A DNA stretch of 64,000 nucleotides from Sulfopaludibacter sp035606355 (GTDB lineage: Bacteria > Acidobacteriota > Terriglobia > Bryobacterales > Bryobacteraceae): assembly GCA_035606355.1 (NCBI GenBank), contig DATNFO010000001.1, positions 38,534 through 102,533 of the forward strand. The letters are read 5' to 3'. Position numbers and translations under genes: made by a program. Within the stretch, counting starts at the first letter, position 1. Every line of letters begins with the position of its first letter. Shown here one piece after another: positions 45,598 through 54,285 of the stretch. The notes under the pieces were generated by a model, which was not told the DNA's origin, did not search any database, and saw nothing but the letters and a program-made list of their open reading frames with translations.

Positions 45598-48500
45598 ATG
45601 ACGCGACTGAGGAACTTGTTTTGCGCCTGCGCACTCGTTTTGGGCGCCGCTTTTGGCCAGGCTGATCGAGGAGCGATCACCGGTACCGTAACAGATCCAT
45701 CCGGCGCGGTCGTCGCCGGCGCGCGAGTGAGCGCCGAGAATATCGATACCCACAACATTCTGCAAACCGTCACGAGCTCGACGGGGAATTTTACATTGCC
45801 GCAATTGCCGGTGGGCACGTGGGACGTTACGGTTGAGGCGGCGGGATTCAAACGGTTCCAATCGTTGCGCAATACGATTGAGGTTGCGCAAACACTTCGC
45901 GTCGACCCCGTGCTGGCACTCGGAAATAACACGGAGACGATCTCCGTGCAAGCGGAGACAGTGGCGATCCGAACCGAGGGCGCCGACATCACTACAACCG
46001 TTTCGAACCAGATGTTCGTCGAACTTCCGATTCAATGGTCGAACGGGTTCTACGGCAACCAGGCGGTGCGGAATCCGCTTTCCGTGGCGCAGATCCTGCC
46101 GGGAATGAGCGGCGGCACCAGCTACTTCAATTCACTCGGACTCACGGGCGGCGGAGCATCGGTCAACGGGCAGCCGACCTCCACATTCAAGGCACTGGTC
46201 GACGGGCAGGACAGCACGAACCTCTATACTCCGTCCTTCTTTTTTTACCAGCAGCCATCGGTGGAAGCACTGGAGGAAGTGAGCCTTCAGACCGGGAACT
46301 ACTCGGCCGAATTCGGTCAGGCGCAGGGTGGCATTTACAATTTCACCGCGAAATCCGGAACGAACCAATACCATGGCGGACTCTTTTACCGGTTCACCAA
46401 TGAGGACCTGAATGCGCACCAGCCGTACACCGGGTCGCGCGCCGCGAGCCGCCAAAACAATTTTGGGGGAACATTCGGAGGGCCCGTGGTGATTCCGCAT
46501 CTCTACAACGGGCACAACAAGACGTTCTTCTTTTTCTCCTATGAAGGCTTCCGCTCAGTTCTTCCGGTGCCGAATTCGGGCACCTTCACGACCGTGCCGA
46601 ACGCGAACGACCGCCTCGGGGATTTCTCGAAGGACCTTGGCGCCCAGGTGAATTGCGGAGGCGGCCCTTGCAAGGACGGACTGGGAAACCCGGTGTACGC
46701 GGGAGAGATCTTCGACCCGTTGAACGTCGCGGCGGACGGCTTCTCGCGCTTTCCATTCCCCCAGAACACGATTCCGCAAAACCGCATCGATCCAGTCGCG
46801 CTCAAGATTCTGGGATTCCTCCCAAAGCCGGTCAATGGTCTCCAGGCCCTGAACTTTCAGTTGTCCGGAACGACGCCGCGGCCGCAGAACCTGCCATCGA
46901 TAAAACTGGACCACAATGTGTCGCCCAACCTGAAACTCTCGGCATTCTATTCGTACGTCGGAGGTTCGGGCCAAACCAGCACCGACGGCTTGCCTCCGAA
47001 CATTACAACGGCGGGGTTCAACACAAGCCGGTCGAGCACCGCGCGCCTGAACGTGGATCGCACGTTAAGCCCGTCGAAGTTGCTCCATTTCGGCGTGGGC
47101 TATGTGAACACGATCGTCACCAAGTTCGAGTTTCCGGAACTGCAGACGTTTGATCAGAAGACGCAGCTCGGACTGACAGGCGCGATTGTCGACGGCTTTC
47201 CGCAGATGACCGGCCTCGGAAACTTCTCGGCGAGCGGCGCTCCCATCGGCGGCATGACGGCCAATTTCGGATCGAACTACCATCAGGAGCCGGACACGGG
47301 CGAATTCACTGGGTCGACGTCGCTCAGTTGGGTGAAGGGCTCCCATACCTACAAGTTCGGCGGCAGCATGCACACCCGAATGGAAGCTTTCAACCAGTGC
47401 CAGGGAGGCTGGGGCTCTTACACGTTTTCCGGGGCTCAGACCGGCCAACCTTTTGGAGCCGGCGGCGTGGCGCTCGCGACCACCAACGGCTCTCCCGGCC
47501 TCGGCTTCGCCAGTTTCCTGCTCGGGATGCCAAACTCGGTGACTGTCTCGCCCTGCACCAGCGTGAACTGGCATGACCGGGCGGTGGGGGCATATGCGCA
47601 GGACAACTGGAAAGTGACGCGGAGGCTCACTTTGGAGTTGGGACTGCGTTACGACCTGCAGAATCCGCCCGTCGAGGATCGGAACCGGATCAGCTCCTTT
47701 TCGCCGACCACGCCCAATCCGAGCGCCGGCAACTTGCCTGGAGCTGTTCTCTATCAAGGCTACGGGCCCTTCACCTGCAACTGCGACAATCTTTTGACTC
47801 GCTATAACTACGCGTTCGCTCCGCGCCTCGGCATCGCCTACCAGATCACTCCAAAAACCGTTATTCGCGGCGGTTGGGGCTTTTTCTTTGGCGCGCCGGA
47901 CACCTTCGCCGCCAGCGCCCCGCAGTCTCCGAGCGCCGGAACGGGATACGACACCATCACCTTCTCGGCCACACGCTCCGGCGCCTCCGCGCTGCCGAAC
48001 GGCCTTGAGGGAGGACTCCCCATCGATCAGTCGCTGTTCTTGTCGACTCTACACAAGCCGGGAGCGCTTCCCACAAACAACCCCATCACGGGCCTGAGTA
48101 ACCTCAACACTCCCACGTTTTATGACCCGGGCCTCGGCCGTCCCCCGCGCGTGAGCCAGTTCAACGTCGCGCTGCAGCGTGAAGTGTTCAGCGGAACCAC
48201 CATCGAGGCCGCCTACGTGGGCAACCGCGGCGCGTGGCTTCAGGGCGCTCTGTATCCGTACAATGCAGTGACTCCTGCGATCCTTGCGGCACATGGTTTG
48301 AGCCTGTCCAAACCGTCCGACCTGACGCTTCTGAGTTCCCAGATCGGGTCGGCCACCGCGAAGAATGCCGGCTATTCACTCCCGTTCGCGAACTTCCCTC
48401 CCACCACCACGCTGACCAACGCCCTGCGTCCCTTCCCGCAGTACGGCACCATCACCCCGACCTCGTCCGTAGGCAACTCCTGGTACGACTCTCTGCAGAT

Positions 48501-49257
48501 GAAGCTGAACGCGAGGCTCCGGTCGAACGTCACGGCACTGGCTACCTACACCTGGGCCAAGTCGATCACGCGCCTCGGAACATTCAACGACTGGACAAAT
48601 TTGGCGACGCAAAAGGCGCTCGACGTCAACAGCATCCCTCAGGCGCTTTCGGTGAATCTCATCTATCAGACGCCGCATTTGAGGTCCGGACTGCTCGGCG
48701 GCAACAGGATCACGCGGCAGATCTTCAGCGACTGGCAGGTGAGTGCAGTGCTGCGCTATCAGAGCGGCGCATTGATCACTGCGCCGACCTCCAATGACAA
48801 TCTCGGCACGTACCTGGCCGGCGCTTCGACGCAGTACATGGCCCGCGTTCCCGGCCAACCGCTTTACCTGGTGGACCCGAACGGCAAGATCGACCCGACG
48901 AAGCAGCTTATCCTCAACCCTGCCGCCTGGACGGAATGCGGCCCCACTGCCACCTTCGGTTGCGGCGCGCCGCGCTACACGGATTTCCGCCAGCGCCGAA
49001 CGCCCCAGGAGGATATCGGTTTGGGCCGGCGATTCGTGCTCTCTAGTGACGGCGCCCGGTTCTTCGAAATGCGCATGGAGATGTACAATCCATTCAACCG
49101 CATTGTCTTCCCGAACATCGGCGTCGGAAATCCGATAACGAACCCGAACTTCAATCAGAACGGCCTTCTCACCGGCGGTTTCGGCTTCATGAACGTCAAC
49201 AACATCGCGGCCGGAACGGCCAGGAATATGCTGGTGGTGGGGAGGTTTACGTTCTGA
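45598..49257 (+). CDS. TonB-dependent receptor, Oar-like
   Basis: A 1219-residue outer-membrane receptor, the longest in the window. A signal peptide (FCACALVLGAAFGQ), a carboxypeptidase-regulatory-like domain (AITGTVTDPSGAVVAGARV) and a plug with AQILPGMSGGTSYFNSLG and ASVNGQPTSTFK precede the barrel, which ends RNMLVVGRFTF. The start follows a GGGGGG ribosome site. It is divergent from the beta-helix gene, so the pair may serve the same acidic polysaccharide; this is inference from position only. Confidence 0.93.
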   Translation: MTRLRNLFCACALVLGAAFGQADRGAITGTVTDPSGAVVAGARVSAENIDTHNILQTVTSSTGNFTLPQLPVGTWDVTVEAAGFKRFQSLRNTIEVAQTLRVDPVLALGNNTETISVQAETVAIRTEGADITTTVSNQMFVELPIQWSNGFYGNQAVRNPLSVAQILPGMSGGTSYFNSLGLTGGGASVNGQPTSTFKALVDGQDSTNLYTPSFFFYQQPSVEALEEVSLQTGNYSAEFGQAQGGIYNFTAKSGTNQYHGGLFYRFTNEDLNAHQPYTGSRAASRQNNFGGTFGGPVVIPHLYNGHNKTFFFFSYEGFRSVLPVPNSGTFTTVPNANDRLGDFSKDLGAQVNCGGGPCKDGLGNPVYAGEIFDPLNVAADGFSRFPFPQNTIPQNRIDPVALKILGFLPKPVNGLQALNFQLSGTTPRPQNLPSIKLDHNVSPNLKLSAFYSYVGGSGQTSTDGLPPNITTAGFNTSRSSTARLNVDRTLSPSKLLHFGVGYVNTIVTKFEFPELQTFDQKTQLGLTGAIVDGFPQMTGLGNFSASGAPIGGMTANFGSNYHQEPDTGEFTGSTSLSWVKGSHTYKFGGSMHTRMEAFNQCQGGWGSYTFSGAQTGQPFGAGGVALATTNGSPGLGFASFLLGMPNSVTVSPCTSVNWHDRAVGAYAQDNWKVTRRLTLELGLRYDLQNPPVEDRNRISSFSPTTPNPSAGNLPGAVLYQGYGPFTCNCDNLLTRYNYAFAPRLGIAYQITPKTVIRGGWGFFFGAPDTFAASAPQSPSAGTGYDTITFSATRSGASALPNGLEGGLPIDQSLFLSTLHKPGALPTNNPITGLSNLNTPTFYDPGLGRPPRVSQFNVALQREVFSGTTIEAAYVGNRGAWLQGALYPYNAVTPAILAAHGLSLSKPSDLTLLSSQIGSATAKNAGYSLPFANFPPTTTLTNALRPFPQYGTITPTSSVGNSWYDSLQMKLNARLRSNVTALATYTWAKSITRLGTFNDWTNLATQKALDVNSIPQALSVNLIYQTPHLRSGLLGGNRITRQIFSDWQVSAVLRYQSGALITAPTSNDNLGTYLAGASTQYMARVPGQPLYLVDPNGKIDPTKQLILNPAAWTECGPTATFGCGAPRYTDFRQRRTPQEDIGLGRRFVLSSDGARFFEMRMEMYNPFNRIVFPNIGVGNPITNPNFNQNGLLTGGFGFMNVNNIAAGTARNMLVVGRFTF

Positions 49258-49277
49258 GCCGGTAGAGGTGCGGACCG

Positions 49278-49838
49278 CTATTTTGTATCCGCGGCGGGCG
49301 TAAAGCGGACCTCGTCCGCCGCCAGGAATTCGCCTTCTCTCGGACCCGAGAATTGGATGTAGGCGATGCGGCCGGCCTTGACGGTCATGGTGAAGGTCGG
49401 CGCCGGATCGCCTGGCGCCTTGCGTCGCGGAACGGATTCGAGCGCGGCACGGTCGACCACCTTGCCATCGGCGTCGAACGCCTCGAGCACGGCAGGAGTC
49501 GCGGTCGAGCCCCAAAACGAGACCGTGACGGACGAGACCGGCATCGGAAACGTGGCGCGGACCGGAATGGATTCGGTCGCCATGGCAGAGGCTATCCCCT
49601 TGCGGCCGTCCGGCAGGTGGGTAAAGAACAGCAGCAGGCCCTTACCCTTCGTGTGCTGCGGTTCGTGCGCGAGCGTGAACACCACGCCGTTTTCATCCCA
49701 CCGTGGAATGCGGTTCGCATTGCCATCGGCGAGCAGAGGAACGGTCTTCTCAAAGTCCACCACTACCGGTCCGGCTGACCATGCGCAGCCCAGAGCGCCA
49801 AGCAGCGCGGCAACGCGTACGGCCGTGACGCGGATCAT
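49278..49838 (-). CDS. Small exported beta-sandwich protein, unknown function
   Basis: A 186-residue protein with a signal peptide ending ALGCAWSAG. The mature part begins PVVVDFEKTVPLLADGN and carries a Val/Ser-rich strand FPMPVSSVTVSFWGSTATPA and the end YIQFSGPREGEFLAADEVRF, which looks like a carbohydrate- or metal-binding beta-sandwich. I do not recognise the family. Its start overlaps the stop of the DUF1552 gene by four bases, so it is the third gene of that operon and is probably a partner of the DUF1592/DUF1552 pair. Confidence 0.75.
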   Translation of the reverse strand: MIRVTAVRVAALLGALGCAWSAGPVVVDFEKTVPLLADGNANRIPRWDENGVVFTLAHEPQHTKGKGLLLFFTHLPDGRKGIASAMATESIPVRATFPMPVSSVTVSFWGSTATPAVLEAFDADGKVVDRAALESVPRRKAPGDPAPTFTMTVKAGRIAYIQFSGPREGEFLAADEVRFTPAADTK

Positions 49839-51127
49839 CCTTTAGCCATCTCCAGGCCCGACATTGTGCCCGTGGAAGAGGCAAAGCGGCCGGTTTCGAC
49901 GCCCATGCGCTGCAGGATGGAGACGAACAGATTGGGCAGCGGATAGTTCTGGTTGCGATCGAAGGCGATGTGGCCCGCGTGCCGGAAACCGCCGCCCGCC
50001 AGTAGCACCGGCATGTTGGTGGTGGAGTGCGCGTTGGCATCGCCGAGGTTGGATCCGTAGAGCACCATCGCTCGATCCAGGAGCGTGTCACCGTTCTCCT
50101 GGACGGCTTTGAGCCCCTTGAAAAGGTCGGCCAGTAGTTGCATGTGCCCATGGTCGATGATGCGGAGTTGCGCCAACTTCGCTTCCGCTTTTCCGTGATG
50201 GGAGAGATTGTGATAGCCGTCGCTGATGGTCGCGCCTTTGATCTCCACTACCGGGGTGGCAACGCTATCGAGCATCAGCGTGATGCTGCGGGTCGAATCG
50301 GTTTCAAACGCGAGGCGCGCCAACTGGTACATATTGGCGACCTTCGCCATATACTGCGCTGGGCTGGCAGGATCCTGCGGTTCCGGCTCCTTCACCACCG
50401 GCTTGGGTTTCCGCTCCCAGCCCTTCGATTCCTGCAAGCGGTTTTCGAGGTCGCGAACGCTGGTGAAATACTGGTCGAGCCGTGCGCGGTCGGCTGCGCC
50501 TACGCTGGATTCCAGCCCCTTCACCTGATCCGCCACGGCATCCAGAATCGACCGGCCGGTATCGAGTTCCGCCATCTTGGCCTCCACCTCTTTGGGGCTG
50601 CCCTGTATGAACATCTGGCGGAAGACGGCGGCGGCGCTCTGTTCCGGCGGGATGCCGACGCCGTTGCCGGTCCAGGAAAGGGAACGCGCTCCGGTGTTGA
50701 CGGCCAGAGTGAGGGAGGGGAATCGCGTCTGATTTCCGATGCGTTCGCCGATGTATTGGTCGAGCGAGATGGTGTTGCGGAAGGAACTGCTGGCCGGGTG
50801 CGGCGCCGCCGTCAAGAAGCTGATGTCGGACGGGTGACCGCCGTCCACGTTGGGGTGTGAAACGCCGGAGAAGACAGTGAAGTCTTTCCTATAATCCTGA
50901 AGGATCTTCAGATAATTGGAGGGAGTGTAGTCGGGGCCTGCGCCTGACGGGAAGAACTCCTCCGGCAGCAGCCCCAGGTTGTTGCAGACCGCAAGCAAGC
51001 GCCGTGGCGCCGCGGTGGACTGCGCCCGCGCGCGGGCACCCGTCATCACGTTCAAGAGTGGTAGCGCCAGGCCAACTCCGGCGCCGCGCAGCATCGTGCG
51101 GCGGGATATGGCATTGCTTCTCAACAT
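49835..51127 (-). CDS. DUF1552 family exported protein
   Basis: A 430-residue protein with a twin-arginine signal (SRRTMLRGAGVGLALPLLNV). The DUF1552 pattern is clear: LAVCNNLGLLPEEFFPSGAG, TVFSGVSHPNVDGGHPSD and LYGSNLGDANAHSTTNMPVL. The fold is related to alkaline-phosphatase-like DUF1501 proteins, and the Tat signal suggests export folded with a cofactor. ATG 51127 has GGAGG just upstream and lies 14 bases after the DUF1592 stop; ATG 51145 overlaps that stop but lacks a site. DUF1592/DUF1552 pairs are common in Planctomycetes and Acidobacteriota; their reaction is not known. Confidence 0.92.
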   Translation of the reverse strand: MLRSNAISRRTMLRGAGVGLALPLLNVMTGARARAQSTAAPRRLLAVCNNLGLLPEEFFPSGAGPDYTPSNYLKILQDYRKDFTVFSGVSHPNVDGGHPSDISFLTAAPHPASSSFRNTISLDQYIGERIGNQTRFPSLTLAVNTGARSLSWTGNGVGIPPEQSAAAVFRQMFIQGSPKEVEAKMAELDTGRSILDAVADQVKGLESSVGAADRARLDQYFTSVRDLENRLQESKGWERKPKPVVKEPEPQDPASPAQYMAKVANMYQLARLAFETDSTRSITLMLDSVATPVVEIKGATISDGYHNLSHHGKAEAKLAQLRIIDHGHMQLLADLFKGLKAVQENGDTLLDRAMVLYGSNLGDANAHSTTNMPVLLAGGGFRHAGHIAFDRNQNYPLPNLFVSILQRMGVETGRFASSTGTMSGLEMAKG

Positions 51128-51141
51128 AAGTCTGCCTCCGT

Positions 51142-53856
51142 TCATTTGTTACGGAACATTTCGCTGTCAACGATCCCGTGGACAATATCGCGGACTCCGT
51201 ACCCTGAGCCGCGGGTCCTATCGAGGATCTCCTGCACCTGTTTGCGATCCGAGAAGCCGACAGGCGCTCCAGTGCCATAGGTGGTAAGCTGGCCCACAAG
51301 ATTGCGCGCGACCGTCTGCTCATCGTGAGCGAGCAGGAGCCGCTTGAATTCGCGGATGTCCTTGAAGCTGCGGCCGTCCGCGAGCACGCCCGCGGAATCG
51401 ACCGGGAGCCCGTAGTGAAAGGCGAATGGCTGGCCCGAAAGGCCGATGCCCGGTTTGGGCTTCACATTCTCGGCATAAGCGCGATAGCGATCGCGCCAGC
51501 CGCCCATCACGTCGAAGCTCTCCAGCGCAAACCCCGAAGGGTCAATCGTGCGATGGCACGAATTGCAGGTGGGATCGGCGCGGTGCTTGTCCAGTTGCTG
51601 GCGGATGGTCACGGCGCCGCGGATATCCGGTTCGATGGCGGGCACGCCTGCGGGCTGCGTGATGCGGTAGCCGAGGATGCGTTCGATGATCCAAACGCCG
51701 CGCAGAACAGGCGAGGTCGTCGTGCCGTTGGCGGTCACTTTCAGCACGCTTGCCTGCGTCATCAGTCCACCGCGGACGGAGTCTTTCGGCAGGGTCACTT
51801 TGCGCATAGCGGCTCCCGTGACGCCCGCAATTCCGTAATGGTTCGCCAAACGTTCATTGAGGAACGTGAAGTCGGAATCGACGACGGTGCGGGCAGGGAG
51901 GTTGCGCTTGAAGAGTTCCTCCACGAAGAGACGCGTCTCTTCGACGGCGGCGAGTTTGAGAGGATCGTCGAGTTCGTAGTCGTTATAGAGGGTAGTGGAG
52001 GGCGAGGTATCGTCGATTTTGCGGAGGTCGAGCCAATAGTCGGTGAACGCATCGATGAAGCGGCGGGATTTCGGGTCGTTCAAAAGGCGATCGGTCTGCG
52101 CTTTGAGGACCTCGGGCTTGCCGAGCCGGCCTTGTGCCGCCAGTGCGCGGAGTTCGTCGTCGGGAGGCCCATTCCAGAGGAAGAGGGCGAGACGGGTGGC
52201 GAGGGCGTAATCGTCGAGCCTGCCGGGCTTCTCTTGCACATATAAATAGCGGGGCGAGCAGAGAATCGCAGTATAAGTGGAGATCAGCGACTTCGTAAAA
52301 TCGTGACGTAGTTCGAATTGCTGGCTGAAGAGCGCGAGGAACCGTTTCGCGTCCGCTTCCTCAACAGGCCGCCGGTAGGCATGCGCCAGGAATCCACGAA
52401 TCAGCCGTTCGGCGTCTTCGCGCGGATGCTCGCTCACCACCTGAACAGGGACCTCCTGGGTTCGCGCAAAGCGGCCGCGGCCTCCCCCGCCGAATCCGAA
52501 CCCCTGCCCGGGTGGCGGTGGAGGAGCAACGGTCGCGACACTGACGCCGCCCTCTTCACCTTTTTCGACGCTGCGCATCGGCAGGTCGCCGAACATGAGG
52601 CGATAGCCGGCCGCGGCGTTGGGGTCGGGCAGCGGTCCTTCGACTTCCACCCACTGGAAAGCCACGCCCGGCATTCCGTCCGGCTGAGCCAGCGGGTTTA
52701 CATAGGCTTCCTCGCTCCCGTTGACACGGGTTCGGAAGAGACGCATGGGATCGGTCTGGATCACTTCGTTCGGGCTGAGAAGGACCTCCACCTCCTGCAC
52801 GGAGGGTTCGGGCGTGAAGTCGAATGCGGCTAAAGGACGGGACTGGCCGGAGCTTTGGGCGTAGACACCGATCGGTTCGTTGCGACGGCCGGGCCAGACT
52901 TCGTCTGAATTCGGCCGGTGGTAGGTGGTCGGGTACAGGTACGCCACCTTTTCAGGCCCGAATCCCGTGTAGGTCCAATGGTCGATGGCTCCGCCGCTGA
53001 CCCAAATGGAGTAGCCCTTCACGCGAATTCGGTACCCGCCGGCAGCAGGAACGCGAAAGCTGCTCCAACTGAATCCGCCGGCATCGGAGAAGATGCTGGA
53101 GACACGGCCCACGGCCTCGCGCTCTTTGGTTTCAGGACTCGAATTGGGGCTGCGGCCGGCGCGAACATCCGGTTGCGCGTGGGAATCGAGGACTGGAAAG
53201 CTCAAACGGTCGTTGCGGGTATTCCCTTCCCGCGGCCGATAGTTTCGCATCGAGGGCTCCTGGCGCGCGTAAACACGAGTGGTAGTCGTAGGCGGCTGGA
53301 CGAGTCGCGCGGCCATGGCTTCACGAAGGGCGAGGTCGGCGGAACTCATGTATCGAGTGAGCTGAACGTGCGAGACATCGAGCGCGGTACCGATTTTGTT
53401 AAAGCGCCACGCTTCGCCATCCTGCGGCAATTTCGATTTGATCTGGACCCACGGAACATTGAGGAGATCGCGCACCGCGTTCTCATATTCGTAGGAGTTG
53501 AGGCGGCGCAGCCCGGCCCGGCCCCGCTCGGCGACGACGCCGCGTTCGTAGGCGGTCAGTGCCGCGCTGAGGCCGTTCACGAACGGCGTCAGCGATTCAG
53601 CGGGCGGCCGTGGGAGAGGCTTGGGCGGCATCTCGCCGGCCGATACGCGGTCGTAGATTTTTACCCAGATGGCGAAGTTGTCCGCGTTGGCAGGGTCGTA
53701 GTCGAGTTTGGTGAGATCGAGTCGCGCAGCCGGGGCGGAGGAACTGTGGCAGCCGGCGCAGTTCTTCTGAACGAATGCGGCGGCGCCTGGAAACGGCGAA
53801 GCCGCATGAGCGGTGAGGGCGGCGAAGAAGAAGCACCCGAGCAGGAAGGAGGCCAT
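51142..53856 (-). CDS. DUF1592/DUF1588/DUF1587-type haem-binding protein
   Basis: A 904-residue exported protein starting at 53856 (MASFLLGCFFFAALTAHA signal). The N-terminal planctomycete-type cytochrome carries CAGCH (C33, C36, H37). LRRLNSYEYENAVRDLLNV marks DUF1587, a central sugar-binding-like sandwich follows (about 260-310), then DUF1595/DUF1592 (LIRGFLAHAYRRP, YLDLRKIDD-type), DUF1588 with a second haem motif CNSCH, and DUF1585 at the end (KRLLLAHDEQTVARNLVGQL). Such proteins are thought to act in polymer or sulfated-glycan breakdown; this is unproven. A GFGFGGGGRGR insert lies near residue 450. Confidence 0.92.
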   Translation of the reverse strand: MASFLLGCFFFAALTAHAASPFPGAAAFVQKNCAGCHSSSAPAARLDLTKLDYDPANADNFAIWVKIYDRVSAGEMPPKPLPRPPAESLTPFVNGLSAALTAYERGVVAERGRAGLRRLNSYEYENAVRDLLNVPWVQIKSKLPQDGEAWRFNKIGTALDVSHVQLTRYMSSADLALREAMAARLVQPPTTTTRVYARQEPSMRNYRPREGNTRNDRLSFPVLDSHAQPDVRAGRSPNSSPETKEREAVGRVSSIFSDAGGFSWSSFRVPAAGGYRIRVKGYSIWVSGGAIDHWTYTGFGPEKVAYLYPTTYHRPNSDEVWPGRRNEPIGVYAQSSGQSRPLAAFDFTPEPSVQEVEVLLSPNEVIQTDPMRLFRTRVNGSEEAYVNPLAQPDGMPGVAFQWVEVEGPLPDPNAAAGYRLMFGDLPMRSVEKGEEGGVSVATVAPPPPPGQGFGFGGGGRGRFARTQEVPVQVVSEHPREDAERLIRGFLAHAYRRPVEEADAKRFLALFSQQFELRHDFTKSLISTYTAILCSPRYLYVQEKPGRLDDYALATRLALFLWNGPPDDELRALAAQGRLGKPEVLKAQTDRLLNDPKSRRFIDAFTDYWLDLRKIDDTSPSTTLYNDYELDDPLKLAAVEETRLFVEELFKRNLPARTVVDSDFTFLNERLANHYGIAGVTGAAMRKVTLPKDSVRGGLMTQASVLKVTANGTTTSPVLRGVWIIERILGYRITQPAGVPAIEPDIRGAVTIRQQLDKHRADPTCNSCHRTIDPSGFALESFDVMGGWRDRYRAYAENVKPKPGIGLSGQPFAFHYGLPVDSAGVLADGRSFKDIREFKRLLLAHDEQTVARNLVGQLTTYGTGAPVGFSDRKQVQEILDRTRGSGYGVRDIVHGIVDSEMFRNK

Positions 53857-54285
53857 CGAACGCGGTTTTCCCTCCCTTCTGGCGTGCACAATGAGAAACC
53901 GTCGTTGCACTCAGTCAGTATAAACAACTCCAAAGACCGGTAGAGGCCGCGCCCACGCGATGAAAGATATTCCGCGGAGCGATTCTCCTGGTGCGCCGTT
54001 GGCGCTCTCGACCGCTTGACCGGGTTGCGGCTTTGCGCTCCGGGCAGTGCTAGCCGTTTTGCTTGCGGAAGAGGTTCTCTGCGCGAGTATCTGCGACCCC
54101 CGACGTCCACTACCTGTGCTCCTGAACCCCATCGCGCGCCCAGCGGATGAAGGCCTGCTTGCGCGGCGCTGTGGACCGTCGCCGGAGTGCAACCGGCCAG
54201 TGCAGCTTGCGGGACCGCGATGAAGGCGTTACCATCGGCGTTTATTTCGCGCATCCGGGCAAGGCGCCCGGCGTGGAGGATAGAC
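53857..54285. other. Divergent regulatory gap
   Basis: No convincing gene lies here although frames are open on both strands. On the minus strand TATACT (53917-53922) is a good -10 box about 60 bases before the DUF1592 start; no strong -35 was seen. The GH3 promoter must lie in the right half. Confidence 0.4.
54275..54280 (+). promoter_or_regulatory. Ribosome binding site deciding a GTG start
   Basis: GGAGGA lies five bases before GTG 54286. It favours this start over the in-frame ATG at 54187 and gives a proper signal peptide. Confidence 0.7.
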
